In this document: piece after piece, positions 45,610 through 56,100 of the stretch | How the letters are laid out: each line of letters starts with the position of its first letter | How positions within the stretch are numbered: the stretch's first letter is position 1 | Origin: Marinicella rhabdoformis | GTDB taxonomy: Bacteria > Pseudomonadota > Gammaproteobacteria > Xanthomonadales > Marinicellaceae | DNA length: 64,000 nucleotides | Direction: 5' to 3' | NCBI RefSeq assembly: GCF_009671245.1 | Contig: NZ_VTFS01000004.1 | Span: 207,411 to 271,410 of the forward strand | The notes under the pieces: model-generated | Seen by the model: the letters and a program-made list of their open reading frames with translations, nothing else | Told to the model about the DNA's origin: nothing | Databases searched by the model: none | Translations under genes and position numbers: made by a program

Positions 45610-47633
45610 TTTTAATCTATTCAAATCAACTGTTGGCATTAAGTTTATTGCTATTCAGCACCTTGCTTTTTGGTCAACAACCTTCTAAAGAAACCAACTT
45701 GTCTGATGCAATCAAAATACATCAGTCTGCAAAAATACCTGAGCCATTCAGTATCCAACATGCCACTACTAAGGTAAAAATCAAGCACATTCAATTGTCT
45801 CCTAATGGAGAAAACTTATACTTCATAACACGAAAAGACAATGGCGTGGTTTTGCACATTTATAACATTGAATCTGAAAAATCGAAAACACTGTTCCATT
45901 CGAACGTTCTTAATCGTGCCCATTGGTCAACCGACGGCAAGATATTGTTTTTACAAAGTACTGACTATTTGGCATACATTGATCCTTTTGCTGAAAATGC
46001 CAAAGCCCACATTTTTCATCGTTTTAACCACGAAAATGAAGAACAATTCTATGGCGTCGATCGCAGTCAATCACAGCAGGTGTTGATTAACAGGAAGATG
46101 AACACCCAACATGACGGCAAACCTTATCAGCTCCTGCGCATCAATACCTTAGGTGATCAACAGTTGATTTTTTCCGATAAATCAAAAATTTATGATTACC
46201 TTTTTGATGCATCAGGACAATTGGCTTTTATTCGCCAACCAGGTAAAGAGCAACACAATATTTTTCAAATCACTGGCAAAGAGAAGAAACTGGTTTTCAA
46301 TTGCCAAACCATCGATAAATGCCAATTAATACAGTTTAAACAATCGACAAAAGAGTTGAGCATTTTAGGGCTTGCTGACTTCAATTTCAGGAGCTTATTC
46401 AGCTTCAACTTAAACACAAAAGCAATTGAATTGATTCACCAAGATCCCGAACAAATTGCAGATTTGATATCGATTAATACAGACCCATCAACTGGTGAAG
46501 TCACTCAACTGGATTACCTTTCTGATCGAATGCGTCATTATTCGTTAAATGAGGATTTGAATGCCGACTATCAGTGGCTTGAATCTCAATTACCAGGAAA
46601 CTTGTACATCAGTTCAAGGAAAACTGGTGAAAATTGGCTGGTCATGCAGACCAATGCCCAATTACATCACCACAAATACTATATATACAACTTCAAGGAA
46701 AAACAGCTAAAGCCCATATTAGATAATCATCGCCTTTCAGGCAATCCAATTTCACCTGCACAGTTAGCCGCGAATATACCTGTCAGTTATACAGCTTCAG
46801 ACGGCATGTTATTACATGGATATGTGATGTTACCCGCTGGCCGTAAACTGTCGGAGGTACCATTAGTTGCCAGCATCCATGGTGGCCCTTTTAATCGCGT
46901 CAAAGGTGGATACAGCCCAGTCCAATATTTAGTCAACCAAGGTTATGCTGTTTTTCAACCAAACTTCAGAGCCTCTACGGGTTATGGTCTTCAATATTTA
47001 TTGGCTGGTAAGGAAAAATTCAGTACCCGAGTGCAGCAAGACATTGTTGATGGGTTTGAGTATCTATTGGCTCAAGGCGTGGGTGATCGTGAAAAATTAG
47101 GCGTATTTGGTCACTCTTTTGGCGGCTACTCAGTACTGTCACTGATGTCTAGTTACCCCGATTTATTCAAGGCAGGTATTGCTACCGCACCGGGTACAGA
47201 CTTGTTAGAACTGTTACAAACATTGGACAAGAAAGGCATCAATGAATATGACGGTGTACCACTCAGGTTTGCTCTGCCGGTCTTGTTTGCAGACATGGAA
47301 AACCCTGTAGTTGTTGAACAAATGAGAAAAACATCCCCAAGAAACAATGGTAATAAAATCACCAAACCTTTATTAATTTGGGGAGGTGGTAAGGATGAAC
47401 GCATACCTATAACACACCTCAGGGAATTTGCTTTGAAATTAAGACAATCAGGTCAAACAATTGAATTTATAGAGGATAAATACACAGGGCACAACCCAAG
47501 CCCTAATGACAGCATTACGCCAAAATCCATGTTGTTTTTGGTTGCTGCGTTTCTGAATAAGCACATCAAAAATGTAGAAACTGAATCAGACACTGATATC
47601 AGCACATACATCAAGAAGCACAGGGTTTATTAA
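45606..47633 (+). CDS. Secreted S9-family prolyl oligopeptidase-like protein
   Basis: 675 residues with a signal peptide (LLALSLLLFSTLLFGQ). An N-terminal WD/beta-propeller-like half (about 50-390; PNGENLYFITRKDNG) precedes the alpha/beta hydrolase half with YGYVML-like entry, HGGPFN, nucleophile GHSFGGYS with Ser504, GGGKDERIP with Asp597 and YTGHNPS with His629, an intact triad. Acts in the periplasm or outside. Fully coupled (ATGA) to the ABC permease genes, implying a joint role: processing of an exported peptide, or defence against peptides. Confidence 0.88.
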   Translation: MILIYSNQLLALSLLLFSTLLFGQQPSKETNLSDAIKIHQSAKIPEPFSIQHATTKVKIKHIQLSPNGENLYFITRKDNGVVLHIYNIESEKSKTLFHSNVLNRAHWSTDGKILFLQSTDYLAYIDPFAENAKAHIFHRFNHENEEQFYGVDRSQSQQVLINRKMNTQHDGKPYQLLRINTLGDQQLIFSDKSKIYDYLFDASGQLAFIRQPGKEQHNIFQITGKEKKLVFNCQTIDKCQLIQFKQSTKELSILGLADFNFRSLFSFNLNTKAIELIHQDPEQIADLISINTDPSTGEVTQLDYLSDRMRHYSLNEDLNADYQWLESQLPGNLYISSRKTGENWLVMQTNAQLHHHKYYIYNFKEKQLKPILDNHRLSGNPISPAQLAANIPVSYTASDGMLLHGYVMLPAGRKLSEVPLVASIHGGPFNRVKGGYSPVQYLVNQGYAVFQPNFRASTGYGLQYLLAGKEKFSTRVQQDIVDGFEYLLAQGVGDREKLGVFGHSFGGYSVLSLMSSYPDLFKAGIATAPGTDLLELLQTLDKKGINEYDGVPLRFALPVLFADMENPVVVEQMRKTSPRNNGNKITKPLLIWGGGKDERIPITHLREFALKLRQSGQTIEFIEDKYTGHNPSPNDSITPKSMLFLVAAFLNKHIKNVETESDTDISTYIKKHRVY

Positions 47634-47652
47634 AAAGATTTCAGTTCTAAAT

Positions 47653-47680
47653 CAAGGTGAATAACTCATTATTCACCTTG
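47653..47680 (+). terminator. Strong hairpin after the S9 peptidase gene
   Basis: 12-bp perfect stem (CAAGGTGAATAA / TTATTCACCTTG) with a CTCA loop, 19 bases after the stop. No T run follows on either strand, so termination may be weak or factor-dependent. Confidence 0.55.
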
Positions 47681-47718
47681 AAACCTAAACTCATATTATC
47701 TGTTTTAATAGATATGTT

Positions 47719-48264
47719 TTATGAAAGTGTCTTCACAACCATTTCACAAGCTTCAGTTTCGTCGCTGATGTAAACGGTGTCATCGCTGATGCTGACTGAC
47801 CAGTCCATGTTGCGTCTGGCGAGGCTGGCCAATTGCTGTGTTTGGTTCCAGTCGAATTGGAAATACTTGACGTTTTTGAATGCGCTGACCTTGCCTTTGG
47901 TTTGCTCCCACCAGGTGTCTGACTTGCTATTGAAACTGTAGACCAAAACCTCTGGTGCTAAGCGGCTGGATTTTTTAATACGCTCAGGTGAGGGTTCACC
48001 CATGTCGATCCACATCTTCAATTGGTCATCCAATGTTTTGATCCAAATGTCTGGCTCTTCGACCACCGACAAGCCTTTGGTGAACTGCAGTTGTGCTTCA
48101 TAATTGACTTGAACATTGAGGCAATATGCAATGATTCTCGCCATCATACGTTCTAAATTTTCTGAAGGGTGTAATGCAATGGTCAGACTGAAAGCATCAT
48201 AATGATTGCGGTTCAAATCAGACAAGGCAATATTCAATTTATAGATGGTTGGCTTCAGGGCCAT
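47719..48264 (-). CDS. yaeQ: YaeQ family protein
   Basis: 181 residues, the same length as E. coli YaeQ. MALKPTIYKLNIALSDLNRNHY at the start, FTKGLSVVEEPDIWIKTLDD near 65, and GEPSPERIKKSSRLAPEVLVYSFNSK near 95 are family hallmarks. YaeQ has a PD-(D/E)XK nuclease-like fold; the E. coli member was once linked to RfaH suppression, but function is unclear. ATG 48264 is used rather than the 48279 start. Confidence 0.93.
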   Translation of the reverse strand: MALKPTIYKLNIALSDLNRNHYDAFSLTIALHPSENLERMMARIIAYCLNVQVNYEAQLQFTKGLSVVEEPDIWIKTLDDQLKMWIDMGEPSPERIKKSSRLAPEVLVYSFNSKSDTWWEQTKGKVSAFKNVKYFQFDWNQTQQLASLARRNMDWSVSISDDTVYISDETEACEMVVKTLS

Positions 48265-48312
48265 AAGACATGTGCTCAATATGTGGGATGTATATCAATA
48301 ACAATTGTTAAA

Positions 48313-48339
48313 AAAACCCTCACGCTGGATAAGGGTTTT
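48313..48339 (-). terminator. Terminator of the M19 dipeptidase gene
   Basis: On the minus strand AAAACCCT pairs with AGGGTTTT, loop of 11, followed by further T. It lies 21 bases past the stop at 48360. Confidence 0.75.
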
Positions 48340-48359
48340 ATTTAAACGTTTGTTCCGTT

Positions 48360-49574
48360 TTATTTTGAACGGTGCTGGTTGGCGTAATCTTCAACTTGTT
48401 GCCATACACGGAATAAATTACCTGACATGATTTTTTCAATGTCTTGCTCTGAGTAGCCACGTTTCAAAAGGCCGGCAATTAAATTTGGGTAGGTAGAAAC
48501 GTCTTTCAAACCTGTTGGCAATGAGTCACCGACGCCATCGTAGTCAGAACCGATACCCACATGATCAATCCCTGCAATCTTCACCACATGATCGAAATGA
48601 TCCAAAACAATATCTAAAGTAGCGAATTTTGTTGGGTTTTTTTCTAGGTATGCTTTAGAAAAAGCTTTGGCTTCTTCGCTGTCAATCGCAACACCCTTTT
48701 CTTTCAGAAATTTCATGCCAGCTTCTTTATAAGCATTGAAGCTTTCAATAGATTCTTGTGAAACAAATGTAGAACCAAAGTTGATAAAGATGACACCGCC
48801 TTTGGCTGCCATGGCTTTGATCATGTCATCACCCATGTTACGTTCAAAGCCTGGCGTGAAGTGACGTGCCGAAGAATGTGAAGCAATAACTGGAACTTTA
48901 CTGGTTTCCATCACGTGTTCAAAGGCTTGGTCAGAAATGTGTGACACATCGACCATGATGCCGATGTTATTCATTGCTGTGACCAACTTTTTACCGAAAT
49001 CAGTCAAACCTTGTGCAGGTCGCTTTTCATCATATGAAGAATCTGAAATGTGGTTACTCAAAGAGTGTGACAATGTGATGTATCGGATGCCACGGTCATA
49101 GAAATGTTTTAAGTTATCCATGCTGCCGGCAATTGGAGAACCGTTTTCCATACCCAAAGGCAAAGAAATCAACCCCTCTTTGAAATTGGCTTTCACTTGT
49201 GTTGGCGATGTCGCTAAGGCGAATTTATCTGGTGATTGTGCCACCATTTTTTCAACGCCATCAATCAACTCATTGGCAACGGCTGTGCTGTCACCCCCTT
49301 CCGCTTCAATGCTGGCAGGGATATAAATCGACATAAAAGGCGCATCCAGTCCACCTTTTTTAGCGCGAGGATAGTCAAAGTCACCGCTTTCGGTCGCTTG
49401 GCTAACGTCTTCATACTTTTCTTTCAAACGGTAAGGCACATCAACATGTAAATCAGCAATGACGTATTTTTTACTGATGGTTTCGGCTTGTTTCGCCAAA
49501 TCTGATCCTGCTTGAACGGAAAACGTCAGGCCGAAAAGACACATGGCTGACAAAGTTTTGAGTTTGAATTTCAT
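48360..49574 (-). CDS. M19-family membrane dipeptidase
   Basis: 404 residues with a signal peptide (KFKLKTLSAMCLFGLTFSVQA). The zinc ligands are in VIADLHVDVPYR (HxD near residue 42), GMENGSPI (Glu), VDVSHISD and ASHSSARHF (His), and GIGSDYDGVGD near 340. Splits dipeptides at the C-terminus in the periplasm. Fits the run of exported peptidases in the window. Confidence 0.93.
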   Translation of the reverse strand: MKFKLKTLSAMCLFGLTFSVQAGSDLAKQAETISKKYVIADLHVDVPYRLKEKYEDVSQATESGDFDYPRAKKGGLDAPFMSIYIPASIEAEGGDSTAVANELIDGVEKMVAQSPDKFALATSPTQVKANFKEGLISLPLGMENGSPIAGSMDNLKHFYDRGIRYITLSHSLSNHISDSSYDEKRPAQGLTDFGKKLVTAMNNIGIMVDVSHISDQAFEHVMETSKVPVIASHSSARHFTPGFERNMGDDMIKAMAAKGGVIFINFGSTFVSQESIESFNAYKEAGMKFLKEKGVAIDSEEAKAFSKAYLEKNPTKFATLDIVLDHFDHVVKIAGIDHVGIGSDYDGVGDSLPTGLKDVSTYPNLIAGLLKRGYSEQDIEKIMSGNLFRVWQQVEDYANQHRSK

Positions 49575-49663
49575 GACATAACCTTACCAAAAAAAGAGTG
49601 ATTGTACACCAGCACAAAGTCGTTATCTGTTATCTAAACACTTATCAACTCAGTTATCTTGAT

Positions 49664-50893
49664 TCAATTCCTTTTTATATCCACTTCAATGATTCTGTTG
49701 GTGCTGCTTTGGTGAATCAAAATATTTCCTTCTTTTGTCGCTCGCATGTGCCTGATGATCCCCGCATAAAATGATCCCGAGGGTATTGTCCAGCTTTGGA
49801 AAGTTTCATGTTGAGGATCAAAACGCACCAAGGCATCTGGCCGCATGCCCGACTCGTTGTACCAAATGATGTCATCCACAACGACAATGGCATAAGGGTG
49901 TGACTTGGGACCACTGGGTGACGGCCATTCTTTTACATGTTTGGTTTTGGGATCAAAACGACCCAAACGACCGAGGCTTGAATTAACATACCACAACATG
50001 CCATCACTGGAAAAATCAATGCGCCTCACTTTGGTTGCTTCATCAGGTAACAGGTGTTCTGTCAGTGCCATGGTTTCTGGATTAACCTGCACCAAACAGT
50101 TGTTACCATTACATGCCACCCATGGTTGACCGTTTGCATCAATTTTGATGCCATAGGGCCTTGAGCCGGATCTCGGCATATCCACTAATTTTATCTCACC
50201 GATTTTAGGGTTTAAACGACCAATTTTGTTGCTGTGTTGCAAAGTAAACCACATAATACCTTGATCATCAAATACCGCTGTGTGTGGGTCTTTGGCATTT
50301 TGATCTGGCATCGGATAAACAGTGATATCACCTGTTTCAGGATTTAACTTACCTACCGTTCCATTCTTATTACCTGTATACCACACACCACCTGAAGGGC
50401 CTAAGGTCACAGAGTGCGGCATCGCATTGGCTGGCAAGGGGTATTCTTTCATTGCTCCTGTTTTTGGATTAATGCTTCCAACCAAGTTACCCCATTGTCC
50501 AGCCCACCAAATCAAGCCATTTTCAGCTTGCACAGGGTCGCGTGAACGCTGGCCTAAAGTCGGCACCACCCACTCTTTGAATTCGATTTGGGCGTTCCCA
50601 GAAATCAGTTGTGGTTGTCGACGCGTATTGGGCGGGAATTGTTTTGCCAAATAATCAAGAATGCTTGCCTGATTTGGGTTGCCATTCAAATCAATCATAC
50701 TAGCGGTCAATGCTTGCCAATCCTTGTGGCTGTAACCCATGCTGTCAGTGATGCGATTGATGCCATGACAAGCCGTACAATATTGTTCTGTTAGTTGTGC
50801 TCCAGATGCTTTTGTCACGACAACTTCCTCATCTGCCAGCACCCTTAAAGGTAACAAAAAAACCAAGATCACTAAGTAACACATCAACTTCAT
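49664..50893 (-). CDS. Cytochrome c domain fused to virginiamycin-B-lyase-like propeller
   Basis: 409 residues with a signal peptide (KLMCYLVILVFLLPLRVLA). First a c-type haem domain with CTACHG (near residue 40), then from about 100 a Vgb-like propeller with repeated blades GLIWWAGQWGNLVGSINPKTG, GVWYTGNKNGTVGKLNPETG, IMWFTLQHSNKIGRLNPKIGE, MLWYVNSSLGRLGRFDPKTK. Vgb lyases linearise streptogramin B but many homologues have other roles. The haem domain makes a redox or PQQ-like function plausible. An in-frame ATG at 50905 is possible. Confidence 0.83.
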   Translation of the reverse strand: MKLMCYLVILVFLLPLRVLADEEVVVTKASGAQLTEQYCTACHGINRITDSMGYSHKDWQALTASMIDLNGNPNQASILDYLAKQFPPNTRRQPQLISGNAQIEFKEWVVPTLGQRSRDPVQAENGLIWWAGQWGNLVGSINPKTGAMKEYPLPANAMPHSVTLGPSGGVWYTGNKNGTVGKLNPETGDITVYPMPDQNAKDPHTAVFDDQGIMWFTLQHSNKIGRLNPKIGEIKLVDMPRSGSRPYGIKIDANGQPWVACNGNNCLVQVNPETMALTEHLLPDEATKVRRIDFSSDGMLWYVNSSLGRLGRFDPKTKHVKEWPSPSGPKSHPYAIVVVDDIIWYNESGMRPDALVRFDPQHETFQSWTIPSGSFYAGIIRHMRATKEGNILIHQSSTNRIIEVDIKRN

Positions 50894-50959
50894 ATCTTTT
50901 ACCATCCAAAACTTGAATCAGTTCAATATTATAAACCATGACTTTCCTCACTGTTTATT

Positions 50960-50998
50960 TTGAAAAATAAGGTACATAATGATATCATAATAATATCA
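50960..50998 (+). promoter_or_regulatory. Promoter with overlapping inverted repeat upstream of the SPFH gene
   Basis: TTGAAA (50960-50965) and TATCAT (50983-50988) are 17 bases apart. The inverted repeat TGATAT-N7-ATATCA (50980-50998) overlaps the -10 box. A ribbon-helix-helix-like protein is encoded at the end of this operon and could bind here (inference). Confidence 0.5.
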
Positions 50999-51018
50999 CT
51001 TGATTGTAGGAGTCAAAA

Positions 51019-51885
51019 ATGAACACAGAGAAAAAAATTGAAACCAAATCCGGCATTCCGATGCTGTTACTGTTTATTGGTGCATTAATACTAGACATCT
51101 TGTTGCTGGTTTATGCGGGTAAAAACCAAATCAAGCCGCTGATTGTTTTGTGTATATTGATGGCCCCAGTGATACTCATCATGATGATTGGCTTTTTCAT
51201 GGTCAATCCAAACGAATCAAAAGTACTGCAATTGTTTGGTAAGTACGTAGGTACCGTGACCCAACCTGGCTTGAAATGGGCCAATCCCTTTTATGCCAAA
51301 AAAGCCGTCTCTTTGCGTGTCAGGAATTTTGAAAGTGGGCAGTTAAAAGTCAATGACAGTGCAGGCAACCCAATTGAAATAGCCACTGTGGTGGTTTGGA
51401 AAGTGGTGGACACTGCTGAAGCCATTTTTGAGGTCGACGACTATGAATCTTTTGTTCATATCCAAACCGAAGCGGCTTTAAGGAATTTAGCCACAGCACA
51501 CCCTTATGAATCACACAATGACGAAAAAATCACTTTGCGCTCTGACCCACAAGCCATAGCCGACCTGCTACAAAAAGAAGTGCAAGACCGTTTGGACAAA
51601 GCCGGCGTTCAAGTGATTGAAGCGAGGATTTCACATTTGGCTTACGCACAGGAGATTGCCGCGTCAATGTTGAAAAGGCAACAAGCCCAAGCCATTGTCG
51701 CCGCTCGAACGCAGATTGTTACTGGCGCAGTGGGCATGGTTGAAATTGCTTTGTCACAATTAAGCGAAAAACAAATCATTGACCTTGATGACGAACGCAA
51801 AGCGGCTATGGTGAGTAACTTATTGGTGGTCTTGTGTGGTGAAGAAAATGTCAAACCAGTGGTTAATTCTGGCAGCCTCTATTAA
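51019..51885 (+). CDS. SPFH (band 7/stomatin-like) domain membrane protein
   Basis: 288 residues. Two N-terminal helices (about 14-33 and 40-62), then [30 protein letters not shown] begins the SPFH domain (about 65-235), with [16 protein letters not shown] and [11 protein letters not shown] segments, and a C-terminal helical part ([29 protein letters not shown]). SPFH proteins scaffold membrane microdomains and proteases. The stop is 21 bases before the small RHH-type gene, a known pairing. Confidence 0.9.
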   Translation: MNTEKKIETKSGIPMLLLFIGALILDILLLVYAGKNQIKPLIVLCILMAPVILIMMIGFFMVNPNESKVLQLFGKYVGTVTQPGLKWANPFYAKKAVSLRVRNFESGQLKVNDSAGNPIEIATVVVWKVVDTAEAIFEVDDYESFVHIQTEAALRNLATAHPYESHNDEKITLRSDPQAIADLLQKEVQDRLDKAGVQVIEARISHLAYAQEIAASMLKRQQAQAIVAARTQIVTGAVGMVEIALSQLSEKQIIDLDDERKAAMVSNLLVVLCGEENVKPVVNSGSLY

Positions 51886-51906
51886 CCTTTGAATCAATAG
51901 CATCGT

Positions 51907-52074
51907 ATGGCTAAAAAGAAATCATTCCCCCTCAGAATCAATGAGGAAATATTATCAGCAGTCCAAAAATGGGCTGCTGATGATTTGCGCAGTGTCAATG
52001 CTGAAATTGAATACCTGTTGCGTGAAGCATTACGCAAAGCCGGTCGATTAAAGAAAGAAGACAAAACCAAATAA
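51907..52074 (+). CDS. Arc/RHH-type small DNA-binding protein
   Basis: A 55-residue gene (MAKKKSFPLRINEEILSAVQ...), too short for common ORF cut-offs. PLRINEEILSAVQKWAADDLRSVNAEIEYLLREAL is a ribbon-helix-helix pattern: a short strand (FPLRI), helix A and helix B with the NAEIEYLL signature shared with Arc and related antitoxins. Basic ends support DNA binding. It lies 21 bases after the SPFH gene and is likely co-transcribed; autoregulation via the inverted repeat at 50980-50998 is possible. Confidence 0.8.
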   Translation: MAKKKSFPLRINEEILSAVQKWAADDLRSVNAEIEYLLREALRKAGRLKKEDKTK

Positions 52075-52095
52075 AAGACTTCTTACAACATCACT

Positions 52096-53049
52096 TCATT
52101 CAAATTGAGTCAAAAATTGTTTAAAAACCGCAACGGTTGCAGCAGGGTCTTCTTCTTGAGGCACATGCCCAAGGTGTTCAAAACGCACCAACTGACTGCC
52201 TACAATGTCTTGATGAAAAAGGTCTCCAATTTCAGGTGGAATCAAACGGTCATGCTCACCCCACATAATCAGCGTTGGCAATTTTAACTCTTTTATACGA
52301 TGCGCATGTGTTCCTGGTTTCATTTGTTTTAATCTAAAAGCCAGTGCTTTCCTGTTACCGACTCGAGTAGTCAAATCAAAATACCGCGACACCAATTCCT
52401 CTGAGACCAAATCGGGATTGGCATAGACATTTTTGACACTGCTTTCAACAATACTTCTCGGCAACACATTTTCCATCAATTGATTCAACAAGGGAATTCT
52501 AGCAATCATGAAGCCGATGGGAACTGATTCAGGTTTAAAAGGATAGCCAGTGGCATCAACCAGCACCAAACCATCAAAACGACTCGGGTTCAATAAGGCC
52601 GTGAACCATGCGATATGCCCACCCAATGAATTGCCGACTATCATACTGCGCTCTACCTGCAAATGATCAAGCACCGCCATGATGGTGTGTGCATAATTTT
52701 CAATCGTGTAGTCATTTTTTGTATCTGGCCCGGTCAGACCAAACCCTGGTAGGTCAAACCGAATCACCCTTCGCTCTCCCTTTAAGGCATCGACCCAACC
52801 ATCCCAAGTGTGTAAGGACGCACTGGTGCCATGTAATAAGACAATCGGTGTTTTATCGTTTCTTGGACCTTCATCTCTAAGATGAACACCCATGCCAGCA
52901 ACTGATATGAACTGCGAAGGTGGTTGTGCCCACTTAGCCTTCAAATCATCAACAGAACGGTCTGGCACCCAATGAATAATTATATAAACTGCTGAAACCA
53001 CAATCAGCAGAAAAAGCAACCACAAGCCAAATTTCAATACTTTTTTCAT
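52096..53049 (-). CDS. Alpha/beta-fold hydrolase, membrane-anchored
   Basis: 317 residues. A membrane helix near 5-25, then HGTSASLHTWDGWVDAL, RFDLPGFGLTGP, nucleophile elbow IVGNSLGGHIAW, MWGEHDRLIPPEIG and the His in LGHVPQEEDP, an intact Ser-Asp-His triad of the epoxide hydrolase/lipase type. ATG 53049 (KKVLKFGLWLL) is the best start. Substrate unknown. Confidence 0.88.
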   Translation of the reverse strand: MKKVLKFGLWLLFLLIVVSAVYIIIHWVPDRSVDDLKAKWAQPPSQFISVAGMGVHLRDEGPRNDKTPIVLLHGTSASLHTWDGWVDALKGERRVIRFDLPGFGLTGPDTKNDYTIENYAHTIMAVLDHLQVERSMIVGNSLGGHIAWFTALLNPSRFDGLVLVDATGYPFKPESVPIGFMIARIPLLNQLMENVLPRSIVESSVKNVYANPDLVSEELVSRYFDLTTRVGNRKALAFRLKQMKPGTHAHRIKELKLPTLIMWGEHDRLIPPEIGDLFHQDIVGSQLVRFEHLGHVPQEEDPAATVAVFKQFLTQFE

Positions 53050-53141
53050 CACAAGCAGAGCACCCAGATTCAAACAAGAAAAGAATCAGCGTATCACATG
53101 TTTTAAGCTGTCATACCTATTTGTTTCAAGGAAGTTTATCT

Positions 53142-56100
53142 TTAATAAAAGTCATAAGACACACCCAAGCCAAATGTTCGGCCTTTTTTGTATTGTCGTG
53201 TGATGGCATCCCCTTGTAGGAATTCCACTTCATCGTCAAGTAGGTTTTTGGCTTTGAAGCTGATTTTCCAGCGATCAGCAAATTTTTGGCTGTAAACAAA
53301 ATCCAATTGACGGAAGGGCTGCTCATAAACATCGGGCGAACCTGAGGTGCCTGCTTCTGAAATACGCTCACCAAACACATTGAATAACAGGGAAGCATTG
53401 ATGCCCTTTTCTTTGTTGTCATAACCAATTTGCACATTAACCACATAAGGCGACTGTCCTTGCAATGGTCTGGTGTTATTGGTTTGGCTGCCAGCTCGGT
53501 CTGTACTGAGGGTGATTTCAGAATCAATATAGGCAAAGTTGGTGCTTAAATAAAGGTCTGACAATGCTTCACTGATGAATGAAAAGTCTTTGAAAAATTC
53601 CAGTTCCACACCTGAGTTTTCAGCAAAGTCAGCATTATCAAAACTGATGATACCAGAAGCACCGGGTAGAATAATCATTTCGATTGGGTTGATGAATTCC
53701 TTATAGAAAAAACTTAATGAAACAAACTCACCGGCTGAAAAATACATATCCCACCGCAGGTCGTAATGCTTAATCTTGCCGACCTCAAGTTCTGGATTAC
53801 CGATGACATTGCGGTTAAAAACTGGGTCTTTAAACTGTGCAGGCGACAATTCTTTGAAGTCTGGCCTGGCCGCTGTTTCTGAGTAGTTCAACCTGAACTG
53901 GTGCTTATTCCAAACAAAAGTCGATGAAAAGGCGGGAAAATAGTCGCTGTCACTCAAGCCTGAAACCACAGGACTGGCATCGGGATCAAATAACTGGAAT
54001 GTCGTCACAGATTGATCAAAACGTTCTTCGCGCACGCCCGCAGTGACGCGGAAGTTTTCTTTGAAGGCATAATCGATGCTTAAATAGCTGGCTTTGATGT
54101 CCAATGCAGCAAAGTAGTTATCAGTTGAGCGCGTCACTTCAATCAATTGATATCCGTTGGGGGCGATGTAATCAGGATTCAAAATTTGGCTCAAAGGGTC
54201 TGAGCTGTTGGCCTCATTGGTTAAACTGCCACGGTCTTCAAAAACAAAACGCCTGATGTCAGAATCACGGTCTTTGTTAACCCAGTTTTGACCAAAATTA
54301 AACAGCAAGTCGTGGCTTCCAATACTCAAAGGCCATGCCAAGTCATAACGAATGTTTTTACTCATGTCACTGAGGCCACGCCATACACGTGAGTTTGAGT
54401 CATTTCGCGTTGAAAAAACAAAATCACCTTCGTCACGTTGATCATATCGGTAAATGCGGTTGTCTGGTTCATCAAAATTGGCCGTTGAATCGGTGTATTG
54501 CCAATCAAGTTTCAAATCATTCAACACAGGATAAGTGTGCTCTCCCGCAAACTGAAACGATTCCAAATCACGTTCAGTCCAGCGTAATTCATAAATCCGA
54601 CGGGAATTACCCAAATCTTCATTGAAACCTTCGGCTATTTCATTAAAATTTTCCGTGCTGCGCAACCACATCAAGTTGGCCGAAACCATGTGCTGCTCGC
54701 TCAGCTCAGCACCCAGGGTGGTGAACAACGAAGCATTGATGTTGCGTTTGGTGGTGTCAGACAATTCTTCGGCATCTAATATCAACTCATCACCTGACGC
54801 CACATATGAGCGCCTAAGCTCTTCTCTGGTTTGGTAGTCACTGCCATATTCCAACGCCGATGAAAAACCTAAAACCACACCAGAATCAAGGTCAAAACGC
54901 ATTCCGCCAGCAACATCCAAACCAAGGTTCGGGTCGATGGTGCTGTATCGCAAATCGTAATCACTGTGCAATGACTCACCGATGGCCTCCAACTCCTCAG
55001 GTGCATAACCACCTGCAAAAAACGGGTTAGATGGCCTGAGCTCTGTATCTCCTTCGGTGGCATCAAGCAAAGCCCTTGGCATGCGACGAGAACCGTCATC
55101 AAAGCCAGTCCAATCTTTACCGCCTTTGTTGCCCTTCAATCCATCTTTGCCACTGGTTTGTGTGTTGTTACCATAAGACAAGCCCATGCCGAGAAAATTA
55201 TCATCGGGTATTTTGATGGTTTCTAAGATCACCGAACCACCGCCAAACTCAGCTGGCAATGACGCGTTGTAACCCTTTTGTACTTCAATACTTTGGATGA
55301 TGCCTGTAGGAAATAAATCCAATGGCACCACACGGCGTGTTGGATCTGGACTGGGCATGTTGGCACCATTTAACAAGGTGCTGGAATAACGTTCACCCAA
55401 ACCGCGAATAAAAATAAATTTACCGTCCACCAAAGTCAAACCCGTTACCCGCTTCAAAGCGCCTGCCGCATCTGAGTCACCTGACTTGGATATTTGTTCC
55501 ATACTCAGGTAATTGGCGACCGAGTTATTTGAACGACGTTCTTCCAAAACCGATGCCAATGAACCTTCAATATAAGGCTCAACCACGACAAATTCTGGCA
55601 ATTCAGAACCCGCAGGCGTCAATTCGATATTCAGCACATTAGCCGCTTCAGTCAGTGCCACATTGTTTTTGATCTGGCTGTTGAAATGCGCATGCAAAAC
55701 AGAAATATTAAAAGTGCCTGCATTCAAGCGAGTTTTGAATTTACCTTGCTCATCAGTCACCAGGTGATCGGACAAACCACTGATGAAAACCTTTGCACCT
55801 TTGATGCCCTTTTGCCCTTCTGCGGAGGTGATTTGTCCAAAAAAATCTACCACTACAGCTTCTTTTTCCTCTGTCATTTCTGGAGCTGGGGACACCGATT
55901 CTTGGTCTATCGAAGATTCTGTGTCCACCAAGGGCTCCTCGCCTTTGACTTTGAAATCCACCAACACTTGAACAATTTCATTGGCTCTTAATGTGATGTC
56001 ATGTTGATAGACAAAGTCACCTTCAGACTGCATCACCAAAGCATGAGCACCCGCGGGCAATGACAATTGTACTCGGCCAAAAGCATCGGTTTGACCTAAA

